Source: Pseudaeromonas aegiceratis
Lineage (GTDB): Bacteria > Pseudomonadota > Gammaproteobacteria > Enterobacterales > Aeromonadaceae
Length of the DNA: 64,000 nucleotides
Assembly (NCBI RefSeq): GCF_046254905.1
Contig: NZ_CP158016.1
Location: forward strand, 2,852,001-2,916,000
Reading direction: 5' to 3'
This document shows positions 1 to 8,840 of the stretch, in pieces (the stretch's first letter is position 1; the number at the start of each line of letters is the position of its first letter). A program made the position numbers and the translations under genes. The notes beneath the pieces are model-generated. The model saw nothing but the letters and a program-made list of their open reading frames with translations, was not told the origin of the DNA and searched no databases.

Positions 1-800
1 AGCAGGTGACCCTGCCCATCATACTGCGCTTCGAGGATCTGGACGGTCAGATCCACCAGGTGGAGCCCGACTTCCTGCTGCCCAAGGATGCCGACAACAT
101 CAGCCTGCTGCTGGTCACCACCAAGGCCTATCAGGTGGCCCCGGCCCTGACGCCCCTGATCAACCGGCTGCCCACCCATACCCCCATACTGTTGCTGCAT
201 AACGGCATGGGTACCGAGGCCTGGGTGAAGGCACACTTCCCCGACAACCCGCTGCTCATCGGCATCACCAGCAATGGCGCCCTGCTGGTGGCGCCGGAGC
301 ATATCCGCCATACCGGCCCAGGCGAGACCTGGATCGGCGCTGCCAACCCGGCGGCAGAGCGGTGCCGTGGGCTGGTGGATCTGCTGGCCCAGGCCCTGCC
401 CCATGCTGCCTGGAGCGAGCAGATCCATCGCCAGCAGTGGACCAAGCTGGTGATCAATGCGGTGATCAACCCCCTCACCGCCCTCCATAACATTCCTAAC
501 GGCGAGCTGATTGCCTTCCAGGCCGACATCCAGGCCCTGTGCCGGGAACTGCTGCCCCTGCTGGCCCAGCTGGGCTTCAGCGCGCCGGAAAAATACTGGG
601 TGGACAAGGTGCTGCAGGTGGCCAGCCTCACCGCCAGCAATTACTCCTCCATGCACCAGGATCTGGCCCGGGGCCGCCCCAGCGAGATCGACGCCATGAC
701 AGGTTTCCTGCTGGCGGAGGCCCGACGCCTGGATCTGAGCCTGCCCACCCACCAAGCCCTCTACGACAAGATCAAAGCCAAGGAGAACAGCCATGAGTAA
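1..800 (+). CDS. panE: 2-dehydropantoate 2-reductase (5' end outside window)
   Basis: Ketopantoate reductase, which makes D-pantoate from 2-dehydropantoate with NADPH in pantothenate/CoA synthesis in the cytoplasm. The reading frame is open to the left edge, so the true start and most of the Rossmann GxGxxG loop lie outside the window. The visible part has the family signatures: the stretch LLHNGMG near the nucleotide site, the helix with QQWTKLVINAVINPLTAL carrying the catalytic Lys and Asn, and the late segment SSMHQDLARGRPSEIDAMTG that contacts substrate. It overlaps the next gene by 8 bases, which suggests translational coupling. The internal GTG at position 6 is not taken as the start because family members have about 35-40 more N-terminal residues. 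Confidence 0.9.
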   Translation, partial: QVTLPIILRFEDLDGQIHQVEPDFLLPKDADNISLLLVTTKAYQVAPALTPLINRLPTHTPILLLHNGMGTEAWVKAHFPDNPLLIGITSNGALLVAPEHIRHTGPGETWIGAANPAAERCRGLVDLLAQALPHAAWSEQIHRQQWTKLVINAVINPLTALHNIPNGELIAFQADIQALCRELLPLLAQLGFSAPEKYWVDKVLQVASLTASNYSSMHQDLARGRPSEIDAMTGFLLAEARRLDLSLPTHQALYDKIKAKENSHE

Positions 801-1362
801 ACAGGCCCTGGTGGTCCTCGCCCCCGGATGTGAAGAACTCGAAGCGGTCACCAGCATAGACGTACTGGTGCGGGGCGGCGTCAAGGTGACGGTGGCCTCG
901 GTCTGCCCGGATGGCCAGCTGCAGATCCGCGCCTCTCGCGGCGTGCAGCTGGTGGCCGACTGCCCGCTGAGGGATGTGGCGGATCAGCCTTTCGATCTCA
1001 TCCTGCTGCCCGGCGGCCTGCCCGGCGCCGAACACCTCCGAGATACTCCCTTGCTCATCGATCTGCTCAAGGCCCAGGCCCAGCGCAGGGCCTGGCGGGC
1101 CGCCATCTGTGCCGCCCCCGCCCTGGTGCTGGCTCATCACGACCTCATCGGCAGCGCCCAGGTCACCGGCTATCCGGGTACCGAAGGCGCACTGGGCGCT
1201 GCCTATCGGGATCAGGCCGTGGTGGTGGATGAAGCCAACAAGCTCATCACCAGCAAAGGGCCCGGTACCGCCATGCAGTTTGGCCTGGCTGCCGTAGCCG
1301 CCTTGCAGGGTGATGCCGTGGCGGATCAGGTGGCCGCCGGCCTGCTGGTGAGTCGTCACTGA
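793..1362 (+). CDS. yajL: DJ-1/PfpI family protein YajL
   Basis: DJ-1/ThiJ/PfpI superfamily protein of 189 residues, close in length to E. coli YajL. The E. coli protein is linked to protection of proteins against oxidative and carbonyl stress. The nucleophile elbow AAICAAPALVL places a cysteine at residue 106, the same number as in YajL and human DJ-1, and a conserved acid lies in GCEELE near residue 15. The ATG overlaps the end of panE by 8 bases, so the two genes are probably co-transcribed. The exact biochemical role of the family is disputed (chaperone or deglycase), so only the family assignment is firm. Confidence 0.93.
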   Translation: MSKQALVVLAPGCEELEAVTSIDVLVRGGVKVTVASVCPDGQLQIRASRGVQLVADCPLRDVADQPFDLILLPGGLPGAEHLRDTPLLIDLLKAQAQRRAWRAAICAAPALVLAHHDLIGSAQVTGYPGTEGALGAAYRDQAVVVDEANKLITSKGPGTAMQFGLAAVAALQGDAVADQVAAGLLVSRH

Positions 1363-1387
1363 CCGGCTCCACCGCAACACAGCCCGA

Positions 1388-1433
1388 TAAAAAAAGGAGC
1401 CGACATCCTCGGATGGCGGCTCCTGGTCTTTTA
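1388..1433. terminator. Bidirectional Rho-independent terminator between yajL and mtlR
   Basis: An 8-bp stem (AGGAGCCG at 1395-1402 with CGGCTCCT at 1417-1424) has an A-run on its left and a short T-run on its right. It can therefore end transcripts of convergent yajL (plus) and mtlR (minus). Confidence 0.8.
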
Positions 1434-1445
1434 GCGGGCCAATGG

Positions 1446-1967
1446 CTAGATGGGACTCTCCTTGGCCAACTCCAATACCAAAGCGGATACACACAACAAC
1501 AGGCTGGAGCGCACCATCTGATCCTGACGCTCCTGCTGCATGGCCAGCAGCAGGGGATCGGCGGCGGTCGAGCCTGGCAGCTCGGGCAGGCCCAACGGCG
1601 GCAGGCCATGTAGCTCCTGCAGGCGCGCCAGCAGCGCCGGATCGGCAAACCGATAATCCTGACGACTCTCGCACAGCCAGTCCTGCAGCCGGATAAACAG
1701 CTCCAGATCCTGATAGGTGCTGAGGGAGATCATCCCCAGCCCCAGCAACAACTTGAGCCGTACCGGTAACTCGGACAAGGGTCCCTGACGGTTGAGCAGC
1801 GGCTCGATGGCATACTTCACCGCATAGTCATCCTGGCGGAAGGCGGACCGGATCAGGTGCTCCACCCCATCGGTGATGACAGCCACCGTTTCCATAAAGA
1901 AGCCTCTGGGATGCGTTAGCGCCGCCAATCGCTCCAGAACTTCGTCTTCTTTCGTTACGTCAGTCAT
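1446..1967 (-). CDS. mtlR: Mannitol operon repressor MtlR
   Basis: Cytoplasmic protein of 173 residues of the MtlR family, which represses the mannitol operon in enterobacteria. Recognised from the segment LERLAALTHPRGFF and the conserved middle VKYAIEPLLNRQGPLSELP. The family has no classical helix-turn-helix, and E. coli MtlR appears to act without obvious direct DNA binding. The frame is open 48 codons further upstream, but the ATG at 1967 gives the family's usual N-terminus (MTDVTKEDEVLERL). It is the last gene of mtlA-mtlD-mtlR on the minus strand, 53 bases after mtlD, and ends at the bidirectional terminator shared with yajL. Confidence 0.9.
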   Translation of the reverse strand: MTDVTKEDEVLERLAALTHPRGFFMETVAVITDGVEHLIRSAFRQDDYAVKYAIEPLLNRQGPLSELPVRLKLLLGLGMISLSTYQDLELFIRLQDWLCESRQDYRFADPALLARLQELHGLPPLGLPELPGSTAADPLLLAMQQERQDQMVRSSLLLCVSALVLELAKESPI

Positions 1968-2020
1968 CGATAGATTACGTGGTTGATGGGCTACGCTGCG
2001 GCAATGCCTAGCCCGGGACT

Positions 2021-3181
2021 TTAGGCCGGAACCTGACCGCTTAGGGCCTGATAGCGCTGCACTATCTTGGCTGCTTCGGCGCTGTCGGCCGCCAGGCCAG
2101 TGGCCCGGCACAAGGCCTCCAGCACGCCGAACTCGGCAATCCAGCCCTGCAGCTCCACCGCCTGGGGATCCGCAGCATTACGATAGCAAAGCGCGGCAGC
2201 CATCCCCTCCAGCAGGGCATCATTCGGAAGATTGTACTCAAGGGTGCCTAGCAACGGTTTGGTCAGACGATCCTGCGGCCCGAGTTTACGCAACGGCTGG
2301 CGACCAACCCGTTCGATCTCATCCACCAGGTAGGGGTTGGCGAAGCGCCCCAGGATCTTCTCGATGTAGGCGCCGTGCAGCTGACGATCGAAGCCATAGC
2401 GCCGCACCAGCACCTCGCCGCTTTGCTCCATGGCCCGCTTCACAGTCTGACGGATCTGGAGATCGCCGATGGCCTCACGTATGGTCTGGTAACCCGCCAG
2501 GTTGCCCAGGTAGGCGGTGACGATATGCCCTGTGTTGAGGGTGAACAGCTTGCGCTCCACAAAGGCAATCAGGTTATCGGTCAATTCCATGCCAGCCATC
2601 TTGGGGATATCCCCTTTAAACTGGGTTTGATCCACAATCCATTCGCTAAAGCTTTCTACCGTCACTTCCAAAGGATCATCTTTTGTTGCCGCAGGAGGTA
2701 CGATGCGATCCACAGCTGAATCAACAAAGCCGACGCACTGCTCAAGCTTGGCATGATAACTGTCCGGCAGATGTTGCAGGACAAACCCCTTCAGCTGAGA
2801 AGTCCCTCGCACCATGTTCTCGCAGGCAATGATATTCATCGGGCGTTCATCCCCTTGCTCAAAACGCAGTTGCAGACCCTTGGCCAGGGTTCCGGCAATC
2901 TTTTCCAGCACCTGGGGACCTACGGCTGTGGTAATGAGATCGGCTTGACGGATTTCATCAACAACAGCCGGGCTGGTGGCATCAACGGCACGGATCCCGG
3001 CGATCACATCCACCTGGTGCTCCTCACCTACCACATTGACCCGATACTCCTTGGCCTGGTTCAGCATATCGACCAAGGACTTGTTTGCATCGGCAAATAC
3101 CAATTCAGCGCCTGACTCGGCCAGCAGCTTTCCGATGAATCCACGACCAATATTGCCGGCACCAAAATGTAAGGCTCTCAT
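2021..3181 (-). CDS. mtlD: Mannitol-1-phosphate 5-dehydrogenase
   Basis: Oxidises mannitol 1-phosphate, delivered by the PTS, to fructose 6-phosphate with NAD+. The 386-residue protein begins MRALHFGAGNIGRGFIG, the dinucleotide-binding loop of the long-chain mannitol dehydrogenase family. The C-terminal half has the conserved segment ERKLFTLNTGHIVTAYLG. The ATG at 3181 was chosen because it matches the family N-terminus exactly; an in-frame extension of 14 codons has no family match. It is the middle gene of mtlADR, separated from mtlA by a 54-base gap with a terminator-like hairpin that may lower its expression relative to mtlA. Confidence 0.96.
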   Translation of the reverse strand: MRALHFGAGNIGRGFIGKLLAESGAELVFADANKSLVDMLNQAKEYRVNVVGEEHQVDVIAGIRAVDATSPAVVDEIRQADLITTAVGPQVLEKIAGTLAKGLQLRFEQGDERPMNIIACENMVRGTSQLKGFVLQHLPDSYHAKLEQCVGFVDSAVDRIVPPAATKDDPLEVTVESFSEWIVDQTQFKGDIPKMAGMELTDNLIAFVERKLFTLNTGHIVTAYLGNLAGYQTIREAIGDLQIRQTVKRAMEQSGEVLVRRYGFDRQLHGAYIEKILGRFANPYLVDEIERVGRQPLRKLGPQDRLTKPLLGTLEYNLPNDALLEGMAAALCYRNAADPQAVELQGWIAEFGVLEALCRATGLAADSAEAAKIVQRYQALSGQVPA

Positions 3182-3192
3182 ATATGACTCCA

Positions 3193-3229
3193 TAAAAAAA
3201 GAAGAGGGCCTGGTGCAAAGCACCAGGCC
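3193..3229 (-). terminator. Intercistronic hairpin between mtlA and mtlD
   Basis: A perfect 10-bp stem (3207-3216 with 3220-3229, loop AAA) is followed on the minus strand by a pyrimidine stretch and seven T. It sits inside the mtl operon just after the mtlA stop. It looks like a partial terminator that would let only a fraction of transcripts reach mtlD and mtlR, or a 3' stabiliser of mtlA mRNA. Confidence 0.65.
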
Positions 3230-3235
3230 TGAGGA

Positions 3236-5137
3236 TCACGCGGCACGCTTGCCGCTGAGAAGATCAAGGACGAAGTGCAGATCCTGGGTGGTGGCCAACT
3301 GCTCAATGATCTGAGGATCATCAAGCGCATTGGTGAGATTGCTGATCACATGGATATGCTCATCATTGCGGGCAGCGATGCCGATGACCAAGCGGGCGAC
3401 CATGTCTTCCTCTTCACCAAAACGAACCCCTTCCGGGTATTGGCAAACGACGATACCCGTCCGCTTCACCTTGTCCTTGGCATCGATGGTGCCGTGGGGC
3501 ACGGCGATGGACTCACCCAAATAGGTGGACACCAGTTGTTCCCGCGCCAGCATGGCATCGACATAACCCGGCTCAACAAACCCGCCGTCTACCAGCATCT
3601 GTCCGGCCAAACGAATGGCTGTCTCCTTGTCATCCGCCTTGAGACCGAGACGAATATTACTTGGCTCCAGCTGAAACAGGTGGGTATCAGGCACAGCAGA
3701 GACGGCCTGTGGTGCCGGAGCTGAGGCCTGGCTGTCATTGGCAGCTGCCAACTCCTGGACCAGATTCTGATACAAGGCATTATCCAGGAAGTTGCTCAGG
3801 GAAATATGGCGGGCATGAGGCGCGTGGCGACGTGCACGGTCCGTCAGATCCCGGTGAGTAATCACCAGATCGGCCGACTCGTCCAGGTTGTTGATAGCCA
3901 GGTTCGTCACCTCGATAGGCAGACCGGCATCCTGCACTTTCTTACGCAACATGCTGGCACCCATGGCACTGGAGCCCATGCCGGCGTCACAAGCTACAAT
4001 GATGCGCTTGATGGCGCTCATGTCAGCAGGAACTGCACCACCTTGCCCCTTGGAGCTGGCTTTCATCTCCTTCATCTTGCGCGTGGCATCATCCAGATCG
4101 TCGCTATGGTGCTCCGCCGGCTTATGAGCGCGGACAAAGATGGACGCTACGACGAAGGAAACACAGGTTGCCGCGAAGATGGAAGCCAGCACCCCCATCA
4201 GGGAAGACTTGGGCGTCATCAGCAGCACGGCGAAGATGGAGCCGGGTGATGCAGGAGAAACGAGGCCGGCATCGAACACCGTCAGCGTGAACACACCCGT
4301 CATGCCCCCGGCGATCACCGCCAGGATCAGGCGCGGGTTCATCAGCACGTAGGGGAAGTAAATTTCATGGATCCCCCCCAGGAAGTGGATGATGGAGGCA
4401 CCGGCGGCGGACTGCTTGGCATTGCCACGACCGAACATCATGTAAGCCAGCAACACGCCGAGGCCCGGGCCCGGGTTGGCTTCAATCAGGAAGAACAGAG
4501 ACTTGCCATGATCGGTGGCCTGCTGAATACCCAGGGGTGAGAAGATGCCGTGGTTGATGGCGTTGTTGAGGAACAGGATCTTGGCCGGTTCGACGAAGAT
4601 GGAGGTCAGCGGCAGCAGGTGATTGTCCACCAGGATGCCAACACCGCCGGCCAACAGAGTAGACAGGACCTTGACGAAGGGGCCGATAAGGTAGAAGGCC
4701 ACTATGGCCAGCAACATGCCCAAAATACCGGCGGAGAAGTTGTTCACCAGCATCTCGAAACCGGATTTCACCTTGCCGTCGATGGCACGGTCAAAGCGCT
4801 TGATAGCCAAACCACCCAGCGGACCTGCAATCATGGCCCCCATGAACATGGGGATGTCGGTGCCGACGATCACCCCCATGGTGGTGACAGCCCCGACGAT
4901 GCCGCCGCGCTCACCACCCACCAGCTTACCGCCAGTGAAACCGATCAGCAGGGGCAACAGATAGGTAATCATGGGCCCCACCATCTTGGCCAGCGTCTCG
5001 TTGGGCAGCCAGCCGGTGGGAATAAACAGTGCGGTCAGGAAGCCCCAGGCGATAAAGGCCCCTATATTTGGCATGACCATGTTGGACAGGAAGCGGCCAA
5101 AATTCTGTATCTTGACCTTGGTATCAGGTGATAGCAT
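3236..5137 (-). CDS. mtlA: PTS mannitol-specific EIICBA permease
   Basis: Inner-membrane mannitol permease that imports mannitol and phosphorylates it to mannitol 1-phosphate. At 633 residues it has the full E. coli-type order: a IIC membrane domain (about 1-340, with the substrate motif GGIHEIYFPY near 254-263), a IIB domain with the phospho-cysteine in ACDAGMGSSAMGAS at residue 383, and a IIA domain with the phospho-histidine in VPHGTID at residue 548. All catalytic residues are present, so it should be active. It is first in mtlADR. The ATG at 5137 has a purine-rich GGGGTG about 6 bases upstream. The upstream region holds three CRP-like sites, consistent with catabolite control. Confidence 0.97.
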   Translation of the reverse strand: MLSPDTKVKIQNFGRFLSNMVMPNIGAFIAWGFLTALFIPTGWLPNETLAKMVGPMITYLLPLLIGFTGGKLVGGERGGIVGAVTTMGVIVGTDIPMFMGAMIAGPLGGLAIKRFDRAIDGKVKSGFEMLVNNFSAGILGMLLAIVAFYLIGPFVKVLSTLLAGGVGILVDNHLLPLTSIFVEPAKILFLNNAINHGIFSPLGIQQATDHGKSLFFLIEANPGPGLGVLLAYMMFGRGNAKQSAAGASIIHFLGGIHEIYFPYVLMNPRLILAVIAGGMTGVFTLTVFDAGLVSPASPGSIFAVLLMTPKSSLMGVLASIFAATCVSFVVASIFVRAHKPAEHHSDDLDDATRKMKEMKASSKGQGGAVPADMSAIKRIIVACDAGMGSSAMGASMLRKKVQDAGLPIEVTNLAINNLDESADLVITHRDLTDRARRHAPHARHISLSNFLDNALYQNLVQELAAANDSQASAPAPQAVSAVPDTHLFQLEPSNIRLGLKADDKETAIRLAGQMLVDGGFVEPGYVDAMLAREQLVSTYLGESIAVPHGTIDAKDKVKRTGIVVCQYPEGVRFGEEEDMVARLVIGIAARNDEHIHVISNLTNALDDPQIIEQLATTQDLHFVLDLLSGKRAA

Positions 5138-5315
5138 ATCGACACCCCGTTTGACGCATCAGTTGAATGGTTGAGTGGCGAGGACCTGGTTTTGCCGAAC
5201 CGGTCACCTCGTTGGTTGCTGCACAGTCAATCTACCACTCTCCCTGAAACGCTGCTGAAAACGGTTTTTTTTTGGGATTTCCATCACCTTTCCCCCGCCT
5301 TGCCTCGCCGCCGAG

Positions 5316-5440
5316 AGTGACACCCGTCACGCTTTGCTGTGAAGATTCCGTTATCAAACGGCTTAAATGGCATCTTTTTGTGACAGCCGTCACGCAGGCA
5401 CTCGGCATCACCCCGCCTGGGATGCGTGATCTGGGTCACG
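5316..5440. promoter_or_regulatory. Three CRP-like palindromes upstream of mtlA (within the 472-bp mtlA/thiI gap)
   Basis: Three sites fit the CRP core GTGA-N6-TCAC: AGTGA-N6-TCACG at 5316-5331, TGTGA-N6-TCACG at 5379-5394 and CGTGA-N6-TCACG at 5425-5440. Their centres are 63 and 46 bp apart. E. coli mtlA is known to be controlled by several CRP sites. The -10/-35 boxes of mtlA could not be assigned with confidence. A small palindrome CCGTT-N4-AACGG lies at 5348-5361. Nothing else recognisable was seen in 5138-5565. Confidence 0.65.
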
Positions 5441-5565
5441 GTTACGATAAATGTACTCTTTTGAGGCTGAATAGGGATGAAGCCGCACCTAGGCAAATGA
5501 AATCCTCGGCTTTCATACCGGTAAAACTCCCTGTGGTATGCGCCCAGGCCAAGAGGTCGAAGCCA

Positions 5566-5592
5566 TAAAAAAGGGGCGCAGCGCGCCCCTTT
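5566..5592 (-). terminator. Rho-independent terminator of thiI
   Basis: Stem GGGGCGC/GCGCCCC (5573-5579 and 5583-5589, loop AGC) followed on the minus strand by a run of T, 17 bases after the thiI stop. Confidence 0.85.
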
Positions 5593-5609
5593 GCAACCTG
5601 GCTCTCAGG

Positions 5610-7070
5610 TCATGCATCCTGACGGTAGACCTTGACGTTCTGGAAGCCCTGCTCCTTCAGGTAGAGGGCCTGCAACTTGCTCATGACCCCCTTCTGGCAA
5701 TAGAGCAGATAGGTGCGGCTCTGATCCAGATCGCCGAACTGGGTGGCCAGCTTGTAGAAGGGCAGGTGCAACACCTCATGACCGTCCACGGCGAAAGGCC
5801 GCTCCTCCTGCTCGTCCGGCGAGCGGATATCCAGGATCACATCGGCCACGGACAGCGCCTGCACCGTCTCCACCTCCTGCACCTCGGCCTGGGTCTCCTC
5901 GCCGATCTGGCGGATATCCAGGTAGACGGCGTCCTTCACCACCTGCTCCAGCACGCCGAAGTCGAACTTGGCCTCCTCTTCCAGCACCCGCTCCATCCGC
6001 GCCTTGACGGTGGGCTTCTTGGAGATGACACCGCAGTATTCCGGCATGGTCTCGGCAAACTCCAGGGTACCGATCCGGCGGGCGGTGTCGATGATGTCCT
6101 GCTTGTCGGAGACGATGAGCGGCCGCAGTATCAGGGTCTCGGTGACGCTGTCGATGACGCTGAGGTTGGTCAGGGTCTGGGAGGAGACCTGGCCCACGCT
6201 CTCACCGGTGACCAGGGCCTCGATGCCCAGGTCGGCGGCCACCGTCGAGGCGGCGCGCATCATCATCCGCTTCAAGATCACCCCCATGTGGGAGTCTTCC
6301 ACCTTCTCCAGGATTTCCCCCACTACAGGCTCAAACGGCACAGAGACGAAACGCACCCGGTGGGAGGCGCCAAACTTGTTCCACAGGTAGTAGGCCACCT
6401 GCTTGACGCCCACCTCGTGGGCCCGGCCCCCCAGGTTGAAGAAGCAGAAATAGACCCGGCAACCGCGCTTCATGAACTGATAGGAGGAGACGCCGGAGTC
6501 GAAGCCGCCGGAGATGAGGCTCAGCACCTTCTCCTGGGTGGAGAGCGGATAGCCGCCGAGCCCAGGATGGATGGCGCTCACCAGATAGAGGCGGTCGTTC
6601 TCCACCTCCAGGTTGATCAGCATCTGCGGGTTCTTCAGCTTGACCCCGCCGGTGGCAAAGTTCTGATTGAGGCCGCCGCCCACATAGCGCTCGATCTCGA
6701 TGGAGGTGAACTCGTGCTGGCCCTTGCGCTTGACCCGCACACAGAAACTCTTGTCGGCCAACTGCGGGCCATACACGGGGGCCGTGGCCTCGTAGATGTC
6801 ATGCAGGGTGGCGAAGCGATGCTCCTGCACCTCCAGGATCTGCTGGATGCCCGGGGTGCACTTGAGGCACTCCACCACGGCGGCGTGGAGCTTGGCATCG
6901 CCGTCGTCACAAGAGACCACCATCTTGTCCCAGTCGTTGCGCACCCGCGCCTCCACCCCAACGCGGCGCAGCACGTTGCGGATATTGCCCTGCAGCACCT
7001 TGCACATGCGCTGACGGACCGACTTGCTCTTGATGGTGATTTCCGGGAACAACTTAATGATGAATTTCAT
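5610..7070 (-). CDS. thiI: tRNA 4-thiouridine synthetase ThiI
   Basis: Transfers sulfur from IscS to make 4-thiouridine at position 8 of tRNA, and contributes to thiamine thiazole formation. The 486 residues show, in order, an N-terminal ferredoxin-like/THUMP region (about 1-165), the PP-loop SGGFDSGVSS at 187-196 that adenylates U8, a conserved cysteine at 346 (PEYCGVISKKP), and a C-terminal rhodanese domain with the persulfide cysteine at 458 in LLYCQKGVMS. E. coli ThiI (482 residues) uses equivalent cysteines at 344 and 456. The presence of the rhodanese domain fits the enterobacterial-type bifunctional enzyme. Monocistronic with its own terminator; divergent from the next gene. Confidence 0.96.
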   Translation of the reverse strand: MKFIIKLFPEITIKSKSVRQRMCKVLQGNIRNVLRRVGVEARVRNDWDKMVVSCDDGDAKLHAAVVECLKCTPGIQQILEVQEHRFATLHDIYEATAPVYGPQLADKSFCVRVKRKGQHEFTSIEIERYVGGGLNQNFATGGVKLKNPQMLINLEVENDRLYLVSAIHPGLGGYPLSTQEKVLSLISGGFDSGVSSYQFMKRGCRVYFCFFNLGGRAHEVGVKQVAYYLWNKFGASHRVRFVSVPFEPVVGEILEKVEDSHMGVILKRMMMRAASTVAADLGIEALVTGESVGQVSSQTLTNLSVIDSVTETLILRPLIVSDKQDIIDTARRIGTLEFAETMPEYCGVISKKPTVKARMERVLEEEAKFDFGVLEQVVKDAVYLDIRQIGEETQAEVQEVETVQALSVADVILDIRSPDEQEERPFAVDGHEVLHLPFYKLATQFGDLDQSRTYLLYCQKGVMSKLQALYLKEQGFQNVKVYRQDA

Positions 7071-7287
7071 GGCAACTCTTTTGCTTTCACTGGCGTTGGG
7101 AGCAGTGGCGGTGCGAACCGCCAGGGCACGGCTGACGGGGCCCCGTCAATGGGGCGGCATTATCGCACAGCGCCCCGGCGCATGCCATGTTGGCCCAGGC
7201 GCACACTGCCGAGCCTGCCGCCTTGAGCCCAAGGGCACCATTGCGTAGGCTGCCGGCCTGTCTGCCCTCTCACCCCTGGAGCCTGCC

Positions 7288-8814
7288 GTGTCCCCTGCCG
7301 CCCTGCCGCCCTCTGCCTCGCCCCGCCAACTGGCCCACTGGCTGCGCCAGCAGTTGGCCGCCAGCTGGGAGCAGCAGCAGGTGACCATAGGCGAGATGAT
7401 CTGGCCTCAGTCCCAACTGGTACTGCTGCTGGAATATGCCCTGCTCAGCGCCCGGGATGTGCGGGCCGGCCTCACCCTGTGGTGCGAGTGCCTGCCGCTG
7501 CTGGGGCTGCCCTGGTATCCCACCCTGAGCGGGACCTACCCCCGCCTGCGACTGCAGTTTGCTCCCCGCGAGGCGGCGGCGGATCCCCACCCCCTGTGGT
7601 ACCTCCTGCAGTTGCTGCACCTGCGCCTCAAGCATTGGCATCCGGCTCAGCCCTGGCGTCTGGAGTGGCCGCAACGCCTCACCGCCCTCCCCCCCGCCCC
7701 GGATCTGCTGGCGAGCCACTTCGCCCCGCAGCCGGCATTGGAGCTGGATCTGGCGGACTGGCCCGCCAGCCCCTATCCCGAATGGCAGGATCTGCACGCC
7801 CCCCTTGCCACCATACTGCACCGGCTACACCGCCTGGGGGCCCAGCCCAGGGGGCGGCTGGAGGAGATCAAGGTCCTGCTGGAGCAGGCCCTGCCGGCCA
7901 GGCCGCCGCTGCCGCAACTGGCCCACCAGCTGGGGCTGCCGGTGCGCTCCTTGCAGCGCCAACTGCAACAACACGGCACCCGTTACAGCCAGCTGCTGGA
8001 TGAAGTTAGGCGCAACCGTGCCATCGCCCTGTTGTGCCACGAACAGCACAGCGCCCAGGCGGTGGGCCTGGCCCTGGGCTATCAGGATGCCCCCAGCTTT
8101 CAGCGCGCCTTCCGCCACTGGTTCGGCCTGACGCCGGGGGCCTTCCGCCGCCGTTACTTCGAACTGGATCCAGACGGCCATCACCAGCCGGAGGTGAGCC
8201 TCTACTACGCCATCAACCAGCTGCAGCAGCAGAGCCTGCGGCAATACAGCGGTGCCCGCATCTGGATCAGCCTGCGCAACCTGGCCTTCGACAAGGCGGT
8301 GCAGGTGTTGTGCGAGGATCAGGACGGCATCTGGCGTCCCTACCCCGCCACCTTCGAGCGCTTCATCGGGCCGGAGCGGGAGCTGTGGTCCACCCCCAGC
8401 CTGCCGGTCCATCACCCCCTGCGCTTTCGCATCGAGTACCAGGCCGGTGGCCAGCGCTTTCAGGACAACAACGGCGGCCAGGATTACGCCCTGGAACAGG
8501 CGGTGCTGCTGGGCCCCCAGCCGGCGGTCTACCATCAGTTGCTGGTCTGTCCGACGGACGGATCACACTCGGCGGTGCTGGTGCGGCTGTTCAGCCGGGA
8601 TCCCTGGCCGGCGGCCTGGGCCTGTTGGCAGCAGGCGGGCCAGACGCGGCGCCACCCCCTGACCCGCCAGCCCTGCGGGCCGGCCTGGCGCTGGGAGGCG
8701 CTGGTGGCGGGGCCCGATGCCGACACCCCGCTGTTTTTCGAGTTTGGCACCGCCGATCGACCCCAAATGAAACTGGATAACGCTGGCGAGGGCTTTCTCC
8801 CCCAGCCCTGGTAG
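7288..8814 (+). CDS. AraC-family regulator fused to starch/glycogen-binding-like modules
   Basis: A 508-residue protein. Residues 1-190 resemble the arabinose-binding/OruR-type sensor region of some AraC proteins. Residues about 204-292 are an AraC helix-turn-helix pair (LPQLAHQLGLPVRSLQRQL then QAVGLALGYQDAPSFQRAF, ending FGLTPGAFRRRYF). Residues about 323-408 resemble carbohydrate-binding module family 21: RIWISLRNLAFDKAVQVL, later LRFRIEYQAGG and the ligand motif FQDNNGGQDY. A further repeat-like end, FFEFGTADRPQMKLDNAGEG, resembles CBM25/26-type modules. AraC proteins normally end at the HTH, so a sugar-binding tail is unusual. The GTG start has GGAG 5 bases upstream. The next gene is a secreted alpha-amylase, its likely target. 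Inference: a regulator that senses starch-derived glucans directly. Confidence 0.8.
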   Translation: MSPAALPPSASPRQLAHWLRQQLAASWEQQQVTIGEMIWPQSQLVLLLEYALLSARDVRAGLTLWCECLPLLGLPWYPTLSGTYPRLRLQFAPREAAADPHPLWYLLQLLHLRLKHWHPAQPWRLEWPQRLTALPPAPDLLASHFAPQPALELDLADWPASPYPEWQDLHAPLATILHRLHRLGAQPRGRLEEIKVLLEQALPARPPLPQLAHQLGLPVRSLQRQLQQHGTRYSQLLDEVRRNRAIALLCHEQHSAQAVGLALGYQDAPSFQRAFRHWFGLTPGAFRRRYFELDPDGHHQPEVSLYYAINQLQQQSLRQYSGARIWISLRNLAFDKAVQVLCEDQDGIWRPYPATFERFIGPERELWSTPSLPVHHPLRFRIEYQAGGQRFQDNNGGQDYALEQAVLLGPQPAVYHQLLVCPTDGSHSAVLVRLFSRDPWPAAWACWQQAGQTRRHPLTRQPCGPAWRWEALVAGPDADTPLFFEFGTADRPQMKLDNAGEGFLPQPW

Positions 8815-8840
8815 CCTCGCCGGGATCACAGTTTCTGCCA

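Noticed and set aside
5538..7226. Plus-strand reading frame of over 500 codons across thiI
   Set aside because: It is antisense to a clear thiI gene with all motifs; its sequence is Leu/His/Gly-rich, typical of the shadow frame of a high-GC gene, and it has no ribosome site.
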